A model generated the notes under the pieces. It did no database searches and was not told the DNA's origin. It saw only the letters and a program-made list of their open reading frames with translations. A stretch of 64,000 nucleotides of DNA from Struthio camelus. Taxonomy: Eukaryota > Chordata > Aves > Struthioniformes > Struthionidae. The stretch's first letter is position 1, and every line of letters starts with the position of its first letter. A program made the translations under genes and the position numbers. The stretch is taken from positions 7,246,001 to 7,310,000 of the forward strand of contig NC_090967.1 in the NCBI RefSeq assembly GCF_040807025.1, in the 5' to 3' direction. This document shows, one piece after another, positions 1 to 13,218 of this stretch.

Positions 1-16
1 TCACTCCCCCTTGCAG

Positions 17-3000
17 GGAAGCAGAAGGGCCGCTGCACCAAGGCTCTGAAGGGTGTATGTGACCCTGCCGGTGTGATCAAGATCAGTGATGACAGCAGCA
101 CTGACTCCGACATGGGGCTCGACAGTGACTTCAACTCCTCCCCAGAGTCCGTGTTTGAGACAGATGATGTCATCTTCGTTGAGCCCACCTACAACGGCTT
201 TGCAGCTGAGAACACAAGTAAGCAGGGCAGCAGCAGAGGGGTAGCTCCTTCCTTGCTGGGAGGAGTCACTTCATTCATGGTACAGGGTGCACAGGAATGC
301 TGATGGAGGAAACCACCCACTCCAGTACCCTGCAAGTGTAGACAGCTATAGATTAGATATAACCCTTGTGGGGTCTGGCTAAGGGGACTGCAGAGTCAAG
401 CTGCTGTGAGGAGATCTTTTTTAGTGTGTTTGGGGATGTCGAAGCTCCTTTTGTGTTTGGGGTAGCCTTACAATCTTGGCTAGATTTTATCCTGTGATGG
501 TCACGCTTGGCCTTGTGAGGTTAATTCACATTAACTTGCTCACATCAGTGTGCCAAAAGAAGCTAGCCTGCTCACTACTTCCCCCCCCCCCATAGAAAAA
601 AAGTGGAAGCACAGATTTACTGCAGCAGCTTTTACTGCAAAGATTCACCTGCTCATCAGATAGTGCCCCCAGAAGCCCTTTGGGACCAACTTCTAATTTC
701 TTTTAGCTCTTCTGATTTTCAATCACCAGGTGATTCTGAGCTTTTGTATTTTATATTGCAGGCAATTTTCACTTGCTGCCTTCCCAAAAAGAGATGCATG
801 GCCTGAGAGAACTAGAACATGTGGAAAAGATGAAACAGGATCTCCTAGCAAAAGTAAAAGCACTGGGAAAAGAGCTACCTCTCAATACCCTCGATGAACT
901 GATCAATCACTTTGGGGGCCCGGAGCACGTGGCAGAGGTATTCCCCACAATCAAGAGTATATTTCACTGGCAGTGGGTGACAGGAAAAGGGGCCAGTGAA
1001 GGGAGCTGTAGCTGAAAGAGAGTTTCCTCTCATTCCTTGCAACCTGAAAAAGCTGTTTAGAGTTGACTTCCTAAACACTGTTTCACCCGAGATGCCACAC
1101 CGTGCAGGTCTCTCCCCTCTGCTAACAGCCTCTCTCTCTTCTGTGTGGCATGTGCAGATGACTGGGCGTAAGGGCCGGGTAGTATGCAGACCGGACGGCT
1201 CTGTCATGTTCGAGTCACGTGCAGAACAAGGCCTTTCTATAGACCACGTCAATCTGAAGGAGAAGGAGCGTTTTATGAACGGGGAAAAGGTGAGTGAGGT
1301 TTGAGCCAGAAGAACCTCCAGACGTCTGCATGGGAGCAAGTACATTGACAAGAGGAGGAAAGGGCAGATGTCTTGTATGCTTTTGCCTTACCAGCCTTAG
1401 GCCAGAGGCCAACAAGGCACCGCAGCTTTCTATTTGCCCTGCTGGCAAGCAATAAGAAGGCCTAGGTCCCTTCTATGATCTGGGGCTACCTTTGTGCCTT
1501 GGGCTGTTTCTTGTAGCTGTTTTTGCAGATGGCCGGGAACCTGATTCTCCCTTCTCACTGGTGGTGTTTCTCTCTCTCAGCTCGTAGCAATAATCTCCGA
1601 GGCCTCTAGCTCAGGTATCTCTCTCCAAGCGGACAGACGGGTGAAAAACCGGAAGCGGCGGGTCCACATGACACTGGAATTGCCCTGGAGTGCAGACCGG
1701 GCCATACAGCAGTTTGGTGAGGATTGAGTGTTCTTGGTCACTGCCCCCTTCCTGCAGCCTTGGGCAGCCCTGCCAATGAGAAGCACGTATGGCCACCCGA
1801 ACCAGGCAGGGCCTGGGGTGTTTGTTTAGCCTGGCCTCCTGAACCAGGCTGCAGCCAGGGGCACACATACTGAGTTTTTTGAGATGGCAGCTTTCAGAGC
1901 ACAGTGCTCACATGTTTTACCAGGACAGAAATCCAGACACAAGGCAGCTGTGATGGACTTATCTTATCGAGAAGGTTCATGTTGGCTTCAGGAACGATTT
2001 GCAATGTGGAAAGGGGGAAGCCTTCCCATACATGTGAGCAAGAGTTCCTCCTCATGAAACATGCCTGGTGGTGCCTGAGGATTTCTGTTCCGTCCTGGAG
2101 AACCTCTAGAGATGGGGAGGGTCAATTCCCATGTGAGCATAAAGAAATAATGCACATCTTAGCTCAAAATGGGGGAGCCAGTCCTCCTTGCCAGAGGCCA
2201 GGGCTAAAAACTCAACTCTGACATGGTCTTAGCATCACTGAGGTGATGAATGCAACTGCACCTCTGTCCTTTCACCCCAAAGAGAGATCTCCTTTGAAAA
2301 CCAGCATGACATGGATAGTTGGTTTGGTGCTCTCATCTGCTCTCATTTGGAGCTCAGCTGCTTCTCCCATATCAGGTAGGCTGTACTGACCTCGCCTTTC
2401 ACTCCCTTCTTTACTCATATCTCTGTAGGTCGAACGCACCGCTCGAATCAGGTTTCTGCTCCAGAGTATGTCTTCCTTATCTCTGAGCTGGCAGGGGAGA
2501 GGAGGTTTGCATCTATCGTGGCAAAACGTCTGGAGAGCCTAGTAAGTGCCCTGCAACAAAGAAATAAGCGCGTCAGTTCCAGTTCTCTCTGAACAGCTTC
2601 CATGTTGATAGTCCTGCTGGCATGGCCAGTGTTACTAGTACGAGGGGTTTGCGTCACCCCCTGACTTAAGGCATTGCAGTTGTGGAGTGAAGAAGGCTTT
2701 TAACATTCTGGGATTTGGGAAAGGAAGTGAAGAAGAATATGTAACCAAGGCAGCAGGAGGAATTTCAGGGAAGCAGAACCCAATTCCAGATGCTGGAATT
2801 CCCCCAACATCACGAGAGCTTACGCTCATCCTTTTCCAGAAAGCTAACAGAAGTATTAATGATCACAATTTGTCAGTCAGTTTCATTTTAATTTGTTTCT
2901 GATAAATCCCCAAACATTTTGGGAAAGTCTTAATATTCCAGAAGGTCACTGCCTGCCCACGGTGCATTCATATCCTGGCATCTTCTGAGACAGGCTGGCT

Positions 3001-6000
3001 TTGGTCATCCTTCCTCTGGTAATTTGCAACAGCTAAAACTTAAGAACTAAAATACTTGTGCAGATATATGTGACATACGACCTGCCTGCTCTATTAAGGT
3101 GTAACGTGATGTCACATCTTAAGAGCTAAATGGCATGTGATATCTCAGAAATATGTAGTAAAAATAGCATTTTCAGTGTTCTGGATGTAACTAGGGAAAC
3201 AGAAAGAAACATTGCTTGATAATCTCCAACAATTCTGTTAAAACCTGGTGGATGCTGTTGAGCTGGTTAGAGGCCATCATCTGAAATGCCCAGGAAATGT
3301 TGCTCACAGAGTTGGTTCTCTTCTCAGGTTAATTGATCTCTATTATGTTGTTACTCTGATTAATCCCTCCTACTCTTCTGAAGAGCTTTTTCGCTTGGTC
3401 TGTCTTCCTAGGGTGCCTTAACCCATGGAGACCGAAGGGCCACTGAATCCCGAGACCTCAGCAAGTACAACTTTGAGAATAAGGTAACTTGCACTGTTTG
3501 CAGGGAAGCTCAGCCAAGGAAGGGCTGAAACGGTTAGCAACAGTTAGTAGAAACCAGGGGTGCGAAGGTCGTTGCTGGCATCTACAGGCGGGATCTGGCC
3601 TAGCAAGCATCAGGCACGCTGCTCTCTGCGGGTAGCCCAAGTACAGCATAAAGAAACAGTTAATATCAGCACTGGGCATCCGAGTGCCCCGCTGGTGGGG
3701 AGGCTCATGTTCCCAGCTTCCAGGGGGAAGCTGAGGAGAGCACTTGGGTGATCTGCCTTTGCCCTAAAGGGAAGTGGTGCCAGGGCCAGGGTGAGGGCTC
3801 ACAGGTTCCTGTACACGGATCCCCTAGGGATGGACAAGGCCCCTGACATGCCACTTCCCCCTCGGCACCGCCAGCTCAATGGCCTTTCCTGAAGGCGATA
3901 GCTTTCTCTGCAGTGACAGCAGAAATGCTGTAACATACTCAGTCCGTTGCTGGGCTGACAACATAGGGTGCAGGTTTCATCCCATGCATGACTCTTGTCT
4001 CCTTTCACAGTATGGGGCTAAAGCACTAGACAGAGTCCTCTCCACTATCCTCAACCACATGGAGAACAAGGTTCCTGTGCCTAAGAGCTATGAAAGAGGA
4101 GAAGCTTCATTTTTTCAAGGTAAGACTATTACCAGCTCTGGGATTATTGTTGTGTCTTGCTGGCTGGGTCTGTCTCAGGTTTGGGACACTTGAAGAGCTG
4201 AGCAGCAGGCCGGAGGGAAGACGGGTGTGGGACAGGTTTACTGTGGGATAAGGGGCATAGCTGGAGGGGAAGCAGCCCTACAGGGATGTTGAGTGGGGAG
4301 GACGTTCAATTCTAAAACTCAAAAGTTGCCTTCTGCCATTCCAGAAATGAAACAAGGCCTCATCTCTGTGGGGATCTGCTGCAATCAGATTAAGTATGGC
4401 ACCGTCTCGGTGGAGAAGGGTACGTGGCAATTTTTTTCTGCCTGTTGTGAGGGAGAAATGAAAGAAGCAAAGATGCCATACCGCCCCCCCCCCCCCCCAA
4501 CCCGGGTCCATCTGTGCTGGAGTACAGCCTCGAGGAGTTTGCTGGCAGCTGATTCAGGATGCAGCACTCTGACCGTTGGGGGAACTGCTGTGGTGATCAG
4601 CGGCAGATTACGTTTCCCTGCAGCAGCCTGGACTAACGGGCTCTTGGGCCGCTTTCTTGTGAATTAGTGCTGTGCTGCTGTCCAGGAAAGGGCGGTATTT
4701 AGGTGCTGAATGAGTCTCTTTGGGAGTGTACTGGTGGGTTTCATGCCTGGCTACATCACATTCCCTGACCCTCCATGCTCTTGCAGACTGCTCCATCACC
4801 AAGTTCCTAAACCGGATCCTGGGTCTAGAGGTGGACAAGCAGAACATGCTTTTCCAGTACTTCTCTGACACCTTTGACTATCTGATCGAAAAGGATAAGA
4901 AGGAGGGCAAATACGACATGGGCATACTAGGTAAGGAGAAAGAGGGGTGGACAGACCTCTTCCTGCTGCACTGCTGAGGTTCTCTGCTCTCTGTGCTGAC
5001 TGATGGCTCTTCCAGCACTGCGCTGTGCCCATGGCCCCCTCAGGTGCTACACTGTCCCAGCCCCACACAGCACAAATCGAGACTCCTTTGCAGGGAGAGG
5101 AGATGGCATGGGCAGAGAATGAGGACTGGTTCTGGGCCTAATGCTCTAAACAAGGGTATGTGTTTTGGTCTTTCCTCCTGCTACAGATTTAGCCCCAGGA
5201 GTGGATGAGATCTATGAGGAGAGCAAGGAGGTCTTCCTGACCCCTGGGCACCCACAGGACGGGCAGGTCGTGTTTTATAAGGTAGGCAGCCCGCAAACTT
5301 ATCTCTGCAGTCCAGCCTTCTCCAATGCCTCCCAGTCTGGGGCTGGGAGCCCCTGGCTTCCTCCCTCTGCCCTATGGCTGTGTATCACATTTGTGTGGCA
5401 TTTACCTTGGTCATGGGTGGGTCCTCGATGCTGGGAGTTACACAGAGGAGCCAAGGACAGCCCTTGTTCTGCCCTGAGAGCGTGGGGCTGCCTTAGCCTG
5501 GAGCACAGTCTGGCAGAGCATGTCAGCACTGCACTTGCCCCTCTGGCCCTGCCCTCACCCTCCTCACCACCTTGCGCGGCTTCCTGGCTGCAGCGGGAAG
5601 GCTCGGGGCTCTTAATCCTTGGAGCTCTGCTCCCCTGGGAGACGGGAGCCCTGGGGCCCTCTGGACTTAGGTGCTGTCTGTGGCAATGTCCTTGAAATAC
5701 CAACAGCACCTGTTTCTAGGCTGCAGCTGCACCAAGTATGTGTCGCGGTGTGATTTGTGGGACAGACTGAGCTTGTTCTGTGCTCTGGAATTACGGAATC
5801 CCTCTGTTTGTCTCCATTTAGATCAGCGTCGACAGAGGCTTGAAGTGGGAGGAGGCTTATGAGAAGTCACTCAAACTGACAGGGTCTTTTGATGGGTTTT
5901 ATCTCTCCTACAAGGTAAGCCCGTGGGCTCTGCCAGGGTAGCACCTCAGCCTGGAGAATGACTCCAGCATGAGGTGGTCTGCTGTGACTGTCAAAGGCCC

Positions 6001-8250
6001 TTGGTCTGTGTGTGACCTCTTGCTGGGGGCTGGGAGATGCCTCTGCTGTGGGAATGGAGAGGAAGGGGTTAGTTCAAAGGAGTCTGAGCTTGGGAAGAGA
6101 AGCTGTGACTGTAACCACCAGCCCTACCCCAACAGATGCGAGGATGCAAACACACCTGTCTGCTGGCAGAGCAGAGCCGGGGGAAGAACTTCATCCTCTA
6201 CAAGCCAAACATTGGGAAGCAAAGCCAGCCTGAGAGCCTGGACAGTCTGCACAAAAAGTATCGACGGGTAGGTGCAGCCCTCCAGCACAGCAGGAGGGAA
6301 AGGCCTCTTAGAGAAACTCTATGCAGGCTTTGCCACATGGTGCCCCTCCGTAGCACAGGCGCTGCCTTCCCCAAGCACACGTGGCTCGGCCCCAGCCCCA
6401 CGCTAAGCTGCCCTTCCCTGCCAGGTGCCTGCTCCTGACGCCAGCTCACTCCAACAGGTCAACAATGTCTCCTGGCGCCCCTGGAAGAGCATGAAGTGTT
6501 TGTCCTCTCACCCCTCTGGCATTTAGGGTGCTTAGCACCGTGCTACCCAACTTCTTTGCTGTCCCTGACAGCAGTTTCCAGGCGTCCTGACTCCCAGCCC
6601 TAGGTTTCAACTCTCAGCTGCACATTGGGCAGAGGAAAATCTCTACCTCTATAATGGTTTCTTCTGCAGGTGCTGCCTGAGGAGGCCAAAGAGCACTGGG
6701 AGAGCAGTTACCACTTCTCCTTGAAGAATTGTAACCACGCTGCCTGGTAAGAGATGTGCAGCCCAAATCTGCCCTGCTTTCAGAGGGGAAGGCTGGTCCT
6801 GCCCTCCCTGAGGCAGAGCCTTTTGCGGCTGGCACTGGGGAGAGGCTCCCTGGCTGCGACAGGGAGGAAGGACCATTCTGGGGAGGCTGCGGGAGTCCTG
6901 CTCTGCCCTAGGAGCCCATGCTGACTCAGGTTGTTTTTCTCCACTTGGACTGAAGGAACAGGAGCTGCAAGCTGATCCAGGAGGGGAAGGAGTGCTTCCA
7001 GGGCATGCGACTGCGTCACTACTACATGCTGTGCGGGGCCCTGCTGCGGGTCTGGAGCAAGATCGCTAGCATCATGGCAGACATCACTAACACCAGCTAC
7101 CTGCAGATCGTCCGCCTCAAGACCAAAGAGAAGAAGAAACAAGTCGGTGGGTGAATAGCTGGGAAGGGAAGGGGTAGGATGTGTTAGAAGGAAGAAGGGA
7201 TCTGGCTGCCCAATTCCAAGATGCCCTTCCTAAACAGGGCCAGGTGTCAGGTAGGAAGCACCTGCTGCTCAGGTGATCCCATGGGAAGGAAGGCAGCTGG
7301 GGCTACCCCGATATGTTTGTGCCCAGTGGTGGTACATCTCTGGGCACGAGGCATGAGGGTGCCAGCCAGGCCTGAGCTGTCCAGTTCATGACGGTGTGAA
7401 AGTGGCACTGTTGGTGCATAGTGTAAGCCTTCCTTGGAGCTGTCGTTGCTCCAGTTGCCCTGTCTCCCTACTCTGCAGCCCAGCCAAGAGGTGGAGCAGG
7501 CTGGGAGTGTGCTAAGCAAATGGGCCCCAGGCCGGGGTGCTCTTGCTCATGCCTCTGCCCCCCCCCACCCCCCCACCCCATTCCCTTCCCGATGTGCTTT
7601 GGGAACTGACCCACGTTCTTCCCCTAGGGATAAAGATCCCCGAGAGCTGTGTTCGTAAGGTGCTGGAGGAGCTGAAGCAGATGGATAAGAACGTGAAGCA
7701 GAAAAACAGCCAACTCCTCCTGGCCCAAGAGCAGAGCCTAACGTTCTCCCTGCCACCGCGCATCCTGCCGCAGCCTCTGGACCTCACACAGGTGAGGCCC
7801 GGGGTCCCATTGCCCAGGCACTCCCTGCACCAGGACGAGATCCTGGACTTGACTTGCAGCCCTCCCAGCAACAGTATCCCCGATGTGGTGATGAACCCAG
7901 AACCTGGTGCTTTGTGCTTCCCCTCAGAGCCTCTTCTCCAGCCACACCAGCAGCACGGGTTACCCTTTGGCTTCAGCCACCCTTCTGCCTTCAAGAGCCC
8001 AGCCCCAGTCCTGGAGGGGAACATGCCTCTGAGCTCACCCCTGCATGAACATTTGCCTCTTCCTCACCCTGGACCCTTGCAGACACTGCAGCAGCAGCAG
8101 GAAGACTTTGTCCAGCAGAATGGGAATATCAATTTTAGAGAGATACTAGAGGAGATGCTGAGGACGTTAAACATGGCCCCCCAAGAGAACATACTGTCCC
8201 AGGAGCGCCAGAGTGTGATCCATTTCAGTGGGCCTTTCTCTGACTTCTGA
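17..8250 (+). CDS. SBNO2: Strawberry notch homolog 2, C-terminal 788 residues (5' end outside the window)
   Basis: SBNO2 is a nuclear, helicase-related transcriptional co-regulator linked to IL-10/STAT3 anti-inflammatory signalling and osteoclast fusion. Fifteen coding exons read through in frame: 17-217, 762-937, 1158-1289, 1581-1716, 2429-2541, 3412-3483, 4011-4119, 4345-4419, 4787-4930, 5187-5281, 5822-5914, 6136-6267, 6670-6746, 6956-7146 and 7628-8250 (TGA). The first exon begins after a CAG acceptor at 14-16, so the N-terminal part and start codon lie upstream. The helicase-C part is recognisable: [11 protein letters not shown], a motif VI-like stretch, spans the 1716/2429 junction, followed by [15 protein letters not shown] and [19 protein letters not shown]. 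Later exons carry DMGILDLAPG-type and [15 protein letters not shown] segments that match the human protein closely. The last exon encodes a Pro/Gln/Leu-rich, poorly conserved tail ending HFSGPFSDF. An acidic serine stretch (DDSSTDSD) lies in the first exon. Introns hold no other feature I can support. Confidence 0.95.
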
Positions 8251-11240
8251 AGTTCAGTTGAGCCCAGTGTAGTGCTGGGCAAACCAGGCGCTGCTCAACC
8301 GCTGTGGATCCATATCCTTTGGTGCAGAGATGGGAGTTGGGGAGCCCTGGCTTTTCTACTGGTTTGGACTGATCCGTTTCTGTTTCTGAGGGGAGAAGAA
8401 AGAAAAAAGTATAGTTCCTTAAAGCAAAGTTTATTTATATATAATATACAGTCACGCATGTATAGATTTGTATATAACGTGCTTGGGGGGAGTTGAGTGC
8501 TGCCAAGCTCAGCTGATTTGGACTGATGGTCTCTGCTGTGTCCGAGTCCTGCTCAAAGGTCAGTGCCCCTGTGGGACAGAGGGGAGACACCCCCTTCTCT
8601 CCATGCTCATCCCTCTGTAGACTACTGAGTTTTCCAGGCTGGGTTATCCCTTCCCCAGCCCTCCAGCCCACAGGTCTGCAGCAACTGCTGACTGCACTGG
8701 TTCATTACTGAACGGGGCAGGGGCATGTCTGGTCTCAAAACGATCTGGTGACCAGAGCGCTGATCCATTATTGAAATGGGAGAGCCCAGTCCGCTCCTGA
8801 CAGCTGCCTGACCAAGCTGTATCTGCGTTGGCCAGTGCCAGCTTTCCTCTTGGGCTGCACCAGCCCTGCTGTGCACCTTGAGACTGCTCTGAACCTTGGG
8901 TTCTGGAGGGCTGCGTGTGAAGGCAGAGGTGAAGGGCAAGGTAATGACGTTCCAGAGTAGTTGGGAGCCACTGAGCTAGTGTCCATCTGTGCAGGGTTGA
9001 GCAGACTTAGTTGAGAGAAGCAAAACTGACTGCTCCTGGTCTGCCTTCCCTGGGAAGGGATCCTGACACCTCTGGGGCTGCCTGAGCTCTGCAGGAAAGG
9101 GCAGGAGCTGTCTGTCCCAGGGCCTCATTTGTCCCTATTGTTCAGTGAGCTCAGCCATGCTGGGACCACTTGGGGGATTTCCTGAAGCAGAAGGGCTGTG
9201 TGTCCTGTCAGCCTGTCCCATAGCCCCTGGCCAGCCTGCGCCTCAGCCCCACAAGTTGCTGCATCTCTGGCTGGCCGTACTTTTTCCAACTAGCTATCAT
9301 GTAGTGTCTTTCTGTCTGGCCATCTAACTAGTCCTGTTCTACATGGTTTGTCCTTGGCTGGGCCATGGACACAGGCCTGGGTGTCTGGATCTTGGTGATC
9401 CAGCCCCACCACTGATCTCAGTGAGAGCCACTGCAAGGTCCCAGAAGGGCTTAGGTCCCTGGCAAGCACCAGGGTTGTGCAGTATTGCTGCTCATGTGCA
9501 AATCCAGCCTCCAATACCAAAGAGTAAACGTCTGCTTTGCAAAGCACTGCCCCAGACAACCCAACTGCCTGTCCAGCTCCAGGTCAAGCCAGGAGCTGTT
9601 GGCGAGCTGCTTTCTCTCCAGGACATGTGTAGCCTCTAGCCACCTCTGCCACCATCCCCGGGCACTTGCTGCTGTTTCAGAAGCGTCTCAACCTCGGCAG
9701 GTCCCGGGGAAATTGTCCTTTATTTTCTCTTTTTAATCAAAGGAGTCTGGCAGGAAGCTGCCTGCTGGCAGGAATACTCCCGGCCCTGGCAACTCCTCTG
9801 CAAGCCTCCCTTCTGCTGCATTTCTTTTCCCTGCTTTGAATCATTTAGGTATTTCCTGGAAGCAGCACCAGGATATTTTCCAGGGAAGGACTTCAAACCT
9901 GCCATGTCTGGCCCAGCCCTCCCTCAGAGAGGGACCTGGGGAAGGAGGCCCAGCCTGGGAAGTGGCCTCTGCTGGGGACCCCCCTGCCCTGAGAGGTCAG
10001 TCTTGAAGGTGCCGACACTTTACATGTGCCTGGTTGATCCTCACCTCCAGGCAAAGAGCCTTGACCCTCTGGCGGCACAGAGACCGGCCGAGTGCCCGGT
10101 TTGCCGTTGGGATGTGCTTTGACTCGGCCTCAGCAGTGTTAGTGCTCCCGCTGAGACAGGAGCCGCCCTTCCCAGTGTGTTAGACCATGGCTTGTTTTGA
10201 GGTTGGCCTGGCTGTGATCCTTGCCCTTCGCTTTTAGGGGTTTATATTTACCCCGCCTTCTCCCCAGCTGGTATCTGCCTCCTGCCAACCCTTCCTCTGG
10301 CCTGGGAAGAGCTGTGGCAGTGCCCTCACGTACCGGCAGGGCCCAGGGTGTCCCTGCAGACAGGGCTGCTCGGGCAGCATTTGACTAGCGCTCAAGGAAA
10401 GCTCCTTACCTCAAAGTAAACACCAAAGATCAGAAGCCCTCCCCAGCACCTTTCTGGACAGAGCACCCTGGGGGGGTTCCCCTGGATCCTGGGGGTCACC
10501 CCTCTCATGGTGACACAACAGCCTTTTCCTAGTCCCAAACAGGGCAAGGCTCGCCCCTTCCCCAGCCCCACGTGTTCCTCTATTTAAAATGCTTCCCAGT
10601 TCACAACAGTCATGGAGAACCTGGAGGGGACCGTTGGCTCCGGCTTCACCCCGTCCTGGTTCGTTCACTTGGCGCTTGCTGAATTCTCAGCAATAAGAGA
10701 AAAACGCATGCCAAGAAAACCCATTTCAAAAAGGCTTAAACTCAGGAATAGCAACAAGGTATTCTTGCTCTAGGCACCCTCTGCCAGACACCTCTTCCCA
10801 GGAAGGAACCAGAGCACCATTACCTGGAGTCTTATCTGGTGGCTTTGTTGATGTTACTTTTAAAATATATGCAATTCCCCCTCCCTGATCTCTGGAAAGA
10901 CAGAGAGCACCTTCAAGGAAATCCTTCCCTGCCCCAATCCTGTGTTTTTGTCAGGGTTAATAATATGTAACGATATCTTTTAACTAAATTATTATGCAGT
11001 TGTCCTACTGATTGTATGTATTTTTAAATGGGTCCCTTTTTTTCCTTCCTTAAAACTTTTTGTTAGCACTTTTTAATCTGCTTGTTGTTTGCCTTTGTTT
11101 TTCTATGTGTATTTATAATTAATTGAGATGTATATATGTAAAGAGATTTTTTTAGAATATGTGCCTTTGACTAATAATTCCTAAATTTTCTACTTGCCTC
11201 AGAAGGATAATTTTTCATTCTGCTCAGTAAAAATGGAAAG
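8251..11240 (+). other. SBNO2: Probable SBNO2 3' UTR, AU-rich at both ends; exact end unknown
   Basis: After the TGA there is no convincing coding sequence. An AU-rich patch at 8420-8480 contains TTATTTATA (8431-8439), which fits the AU-rich-element nonamer. A second AT-rich island at 10860-11220 contains TGTATATA (11129-11136), a Pumilio-type site. These islands stand out against GC-rich surroundings, which argues for a long functional 3' UTR. I see no AATAAA hexamer near 11.2 kb, so the 3' end is inferred from composition only. Confidence 0.5.
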
Positions 11241-12960
11241 GAAGCCACATACAAGATTTCTGCAAGTCCCAACTCTGTCTGTCTGTCTGTCCGCCTGTTC
11301 AGATGTGTAGACTTGCCCCAAGGTCCCATCTGTGACTCCAGTTTGGTGAGGGGATCCAAGGGCCAGGGTCCTGCTAACAGCTGGAGTTTGTCCACCGTGT
11401 CCCTGAAACGGTGAGGGTAGTTTGAGGACCATTGTCCCAAGCAAATGCTGTTCTCCTGGGGGGGAGCCGGGGCCCCCTGTGCCAGGCCGTGCTGAGGAGG
11501 ATCCTCCTAAGCACCAGTTGAGTGTGGGAGCCCGGCCAAACTCCAGCGCTGCTCCCAGCGCTGTTGCTTTCTCTCCCGGCTTTGCTGGAAAAAAACATGG
11601 ATAAAAGGAGCCAAAGTACAGGCCCAGTCCTCCAGCGTGAGCTGTTTCTGCTTAGTCACTTGCTGTGGCTCTGAGATCCCTTCTGCTCAGGCAGTACCAG
11701 TCCTCTTTATCCTAGTTGGAGATGGGCCTGTGAGCCAGGGGCGCTCGTAATGCCGAAGTGAGTCGTACCTCGCCCTTGTGCAACCGCGGCTGGGGCTCTC
11801 AGCGCTGCCACGGGAGACTGCGGGGCCACGGAGGGCAGAGCGGTCAGGCAGGCTGGAGCACGCCCCGCTGCTGCGGGCCGGGCCGGCTGGCCCGCAGCAA
11901 AGTGCTCCCTGCGTTCAGGGGGGAGGATTTAGCACAGGGTCGCTCCGCCAGACTCGTGGGAGGAGAATCCCTCGAGTCCCAGCCCGGGAGCTGGTCCCCG
12001 CTCTGCTCCCTGACTTTACCCTTGGCCATGCAGCATGGACAAGGCTTCCCTCGCCAGGCCTGCGGAGGAGCTGGCTGTGGTTTGAGCCCAGCGGTGCCAA
12101 GGAGAGGCCCAGCACCCGCCCAGGGCAGTTGAGGGGCAAGAAGGCTGCCTGCCTCTCACGCAGCGCTCCAGCGCAGCACAGGCACCTGTGCAGGCTTTCA
12201 TAAAACCAGCTCTCCCACCTCCTGTGGGAGACGCCGTCTCGCCCCAGGCTTGGCTGGACAACACTGGACTGTTGCAGGCACCAACTCCACTAAGCCGCAG
12301 CCAAGATGCCTCAGGAAGGCTTGGATGCACCCATGTACCTGCACGCACACCTTGGACAAGTCTCCTGCTGAACAAGGTATTTCACTATGTCCCAGCACCC
12401 CTTTTTTCTTTTGTGTTAATTGCTTCTGGCCATAGTTTTCACCACTGCTAGAACAGGCTGTTTTGCTGCCCCGCCAGGCCCAGGAGGTGCATTAGGGTCA
12501 CCGCTATGTTGTTGAGTGCCCCCACCTCCTATTTCTTGCCTATAATCTTGCTTGCCTTCAGGCACTAACCCCATCTCATTCCAGCAGAAAGAAACTATCA
12601 GATGCTGTAAGTGCCTTGTTGGTCCACGAGGAACAGGGATCTCATCTGCATTCAGGCAGGAGGGCCAGGTCCCCACCCACGGCCCCAGAGGGGATACATG
12701 CAGATACACTCCTTCACAGCGTTTTTGCCTTTTCCTGTGTGAGCCCCTCTGAAGCTCCGGCTGACCCGGGATTTGTGTGCAATTCCCCCATCAGCACTAA
12801 TGAGGATTATCCATGCTGGGCTCAGCTCTGGTGAGCTGAGGCAGGAGTTGCATAAGGTCTTAGCTCCCCAGCAAAACAGTGCTTTCTCCCTGCTCTCAGC
12901 GCAGCAGCTCCAGCCCCAGGAGAGCAGCCCATCTACTGCTTGCTGCCATACCAGCCAGGC
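11241..12960. other. SBNO2-GPX4 intergenic spacer, tail to tail; no gene seen
   Basis: No frame here resembles a known protein and none is supported by splice sites. The stretch is GC-rich unique sequence with a short (CTGT)n run at 11276-11292. It separates the converging 3' ends of SBNO2 and GPX4. Confidence 0.5.
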
Positions 12961-12982
12961 AAGACCAGTCATTTCCAGTAAC

Positions 12983-12988
12983 TTTATT
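12983..12988 (-). terminator. GPX4: GPX4 polyadenylation signal AATAAA
   Basis: TTTATT on the plus strand gives AATAAA on the minus strand, 231 nt after the GPX4 stop codon and about 85 nt past the SECIS. This predicts a short 3' UTR ending near 12965, usual for this gene. Confidence 0.8.
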
Positions 12989-13069
12989 GCAATGGGCCAT
13001 CAGATGCTGCTTTGTGACTACAGAGAAGGGCTGCCCAGCAGAGGCCACCAGCCCTGTGAAGCCTTCCTC

Positions 13070-13145
13070 CAACAGGTGCACGCCAAATCTTCAGGTTTGC
13101 CTCACCAGCAAGCTGGCTTAAAGACAGACCGTCATTGGAGCTGGA
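13070..13145 (-). promoter_or_regulatory. GPX4: SECIS element in the GPX4 3' UTR
   Basis: About 85 nt after the stop codon, the minus strand reads AATGACGGTCTG (quartet strand, ATGA at 13132-13135), then TTTAAGCC (unpaired A-rich apical part), then GCTGGTGAGGCAAACC and CTGAAGATT (the opposing GA side). Order, spacing and much of the primary sequence match the SECIS of mammalian GPX4. It directs selenocysteine insertion at the TGA of exon 3. Confidence 0.9.
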
Positions 13146-13218
13146 TGAGAAGACTCCACAGGGAGCAGGAGAGCCAGGGCTGGGTAGAAGGAACAGCACA
13201 GTGGTGAGAGGAGCAGGT

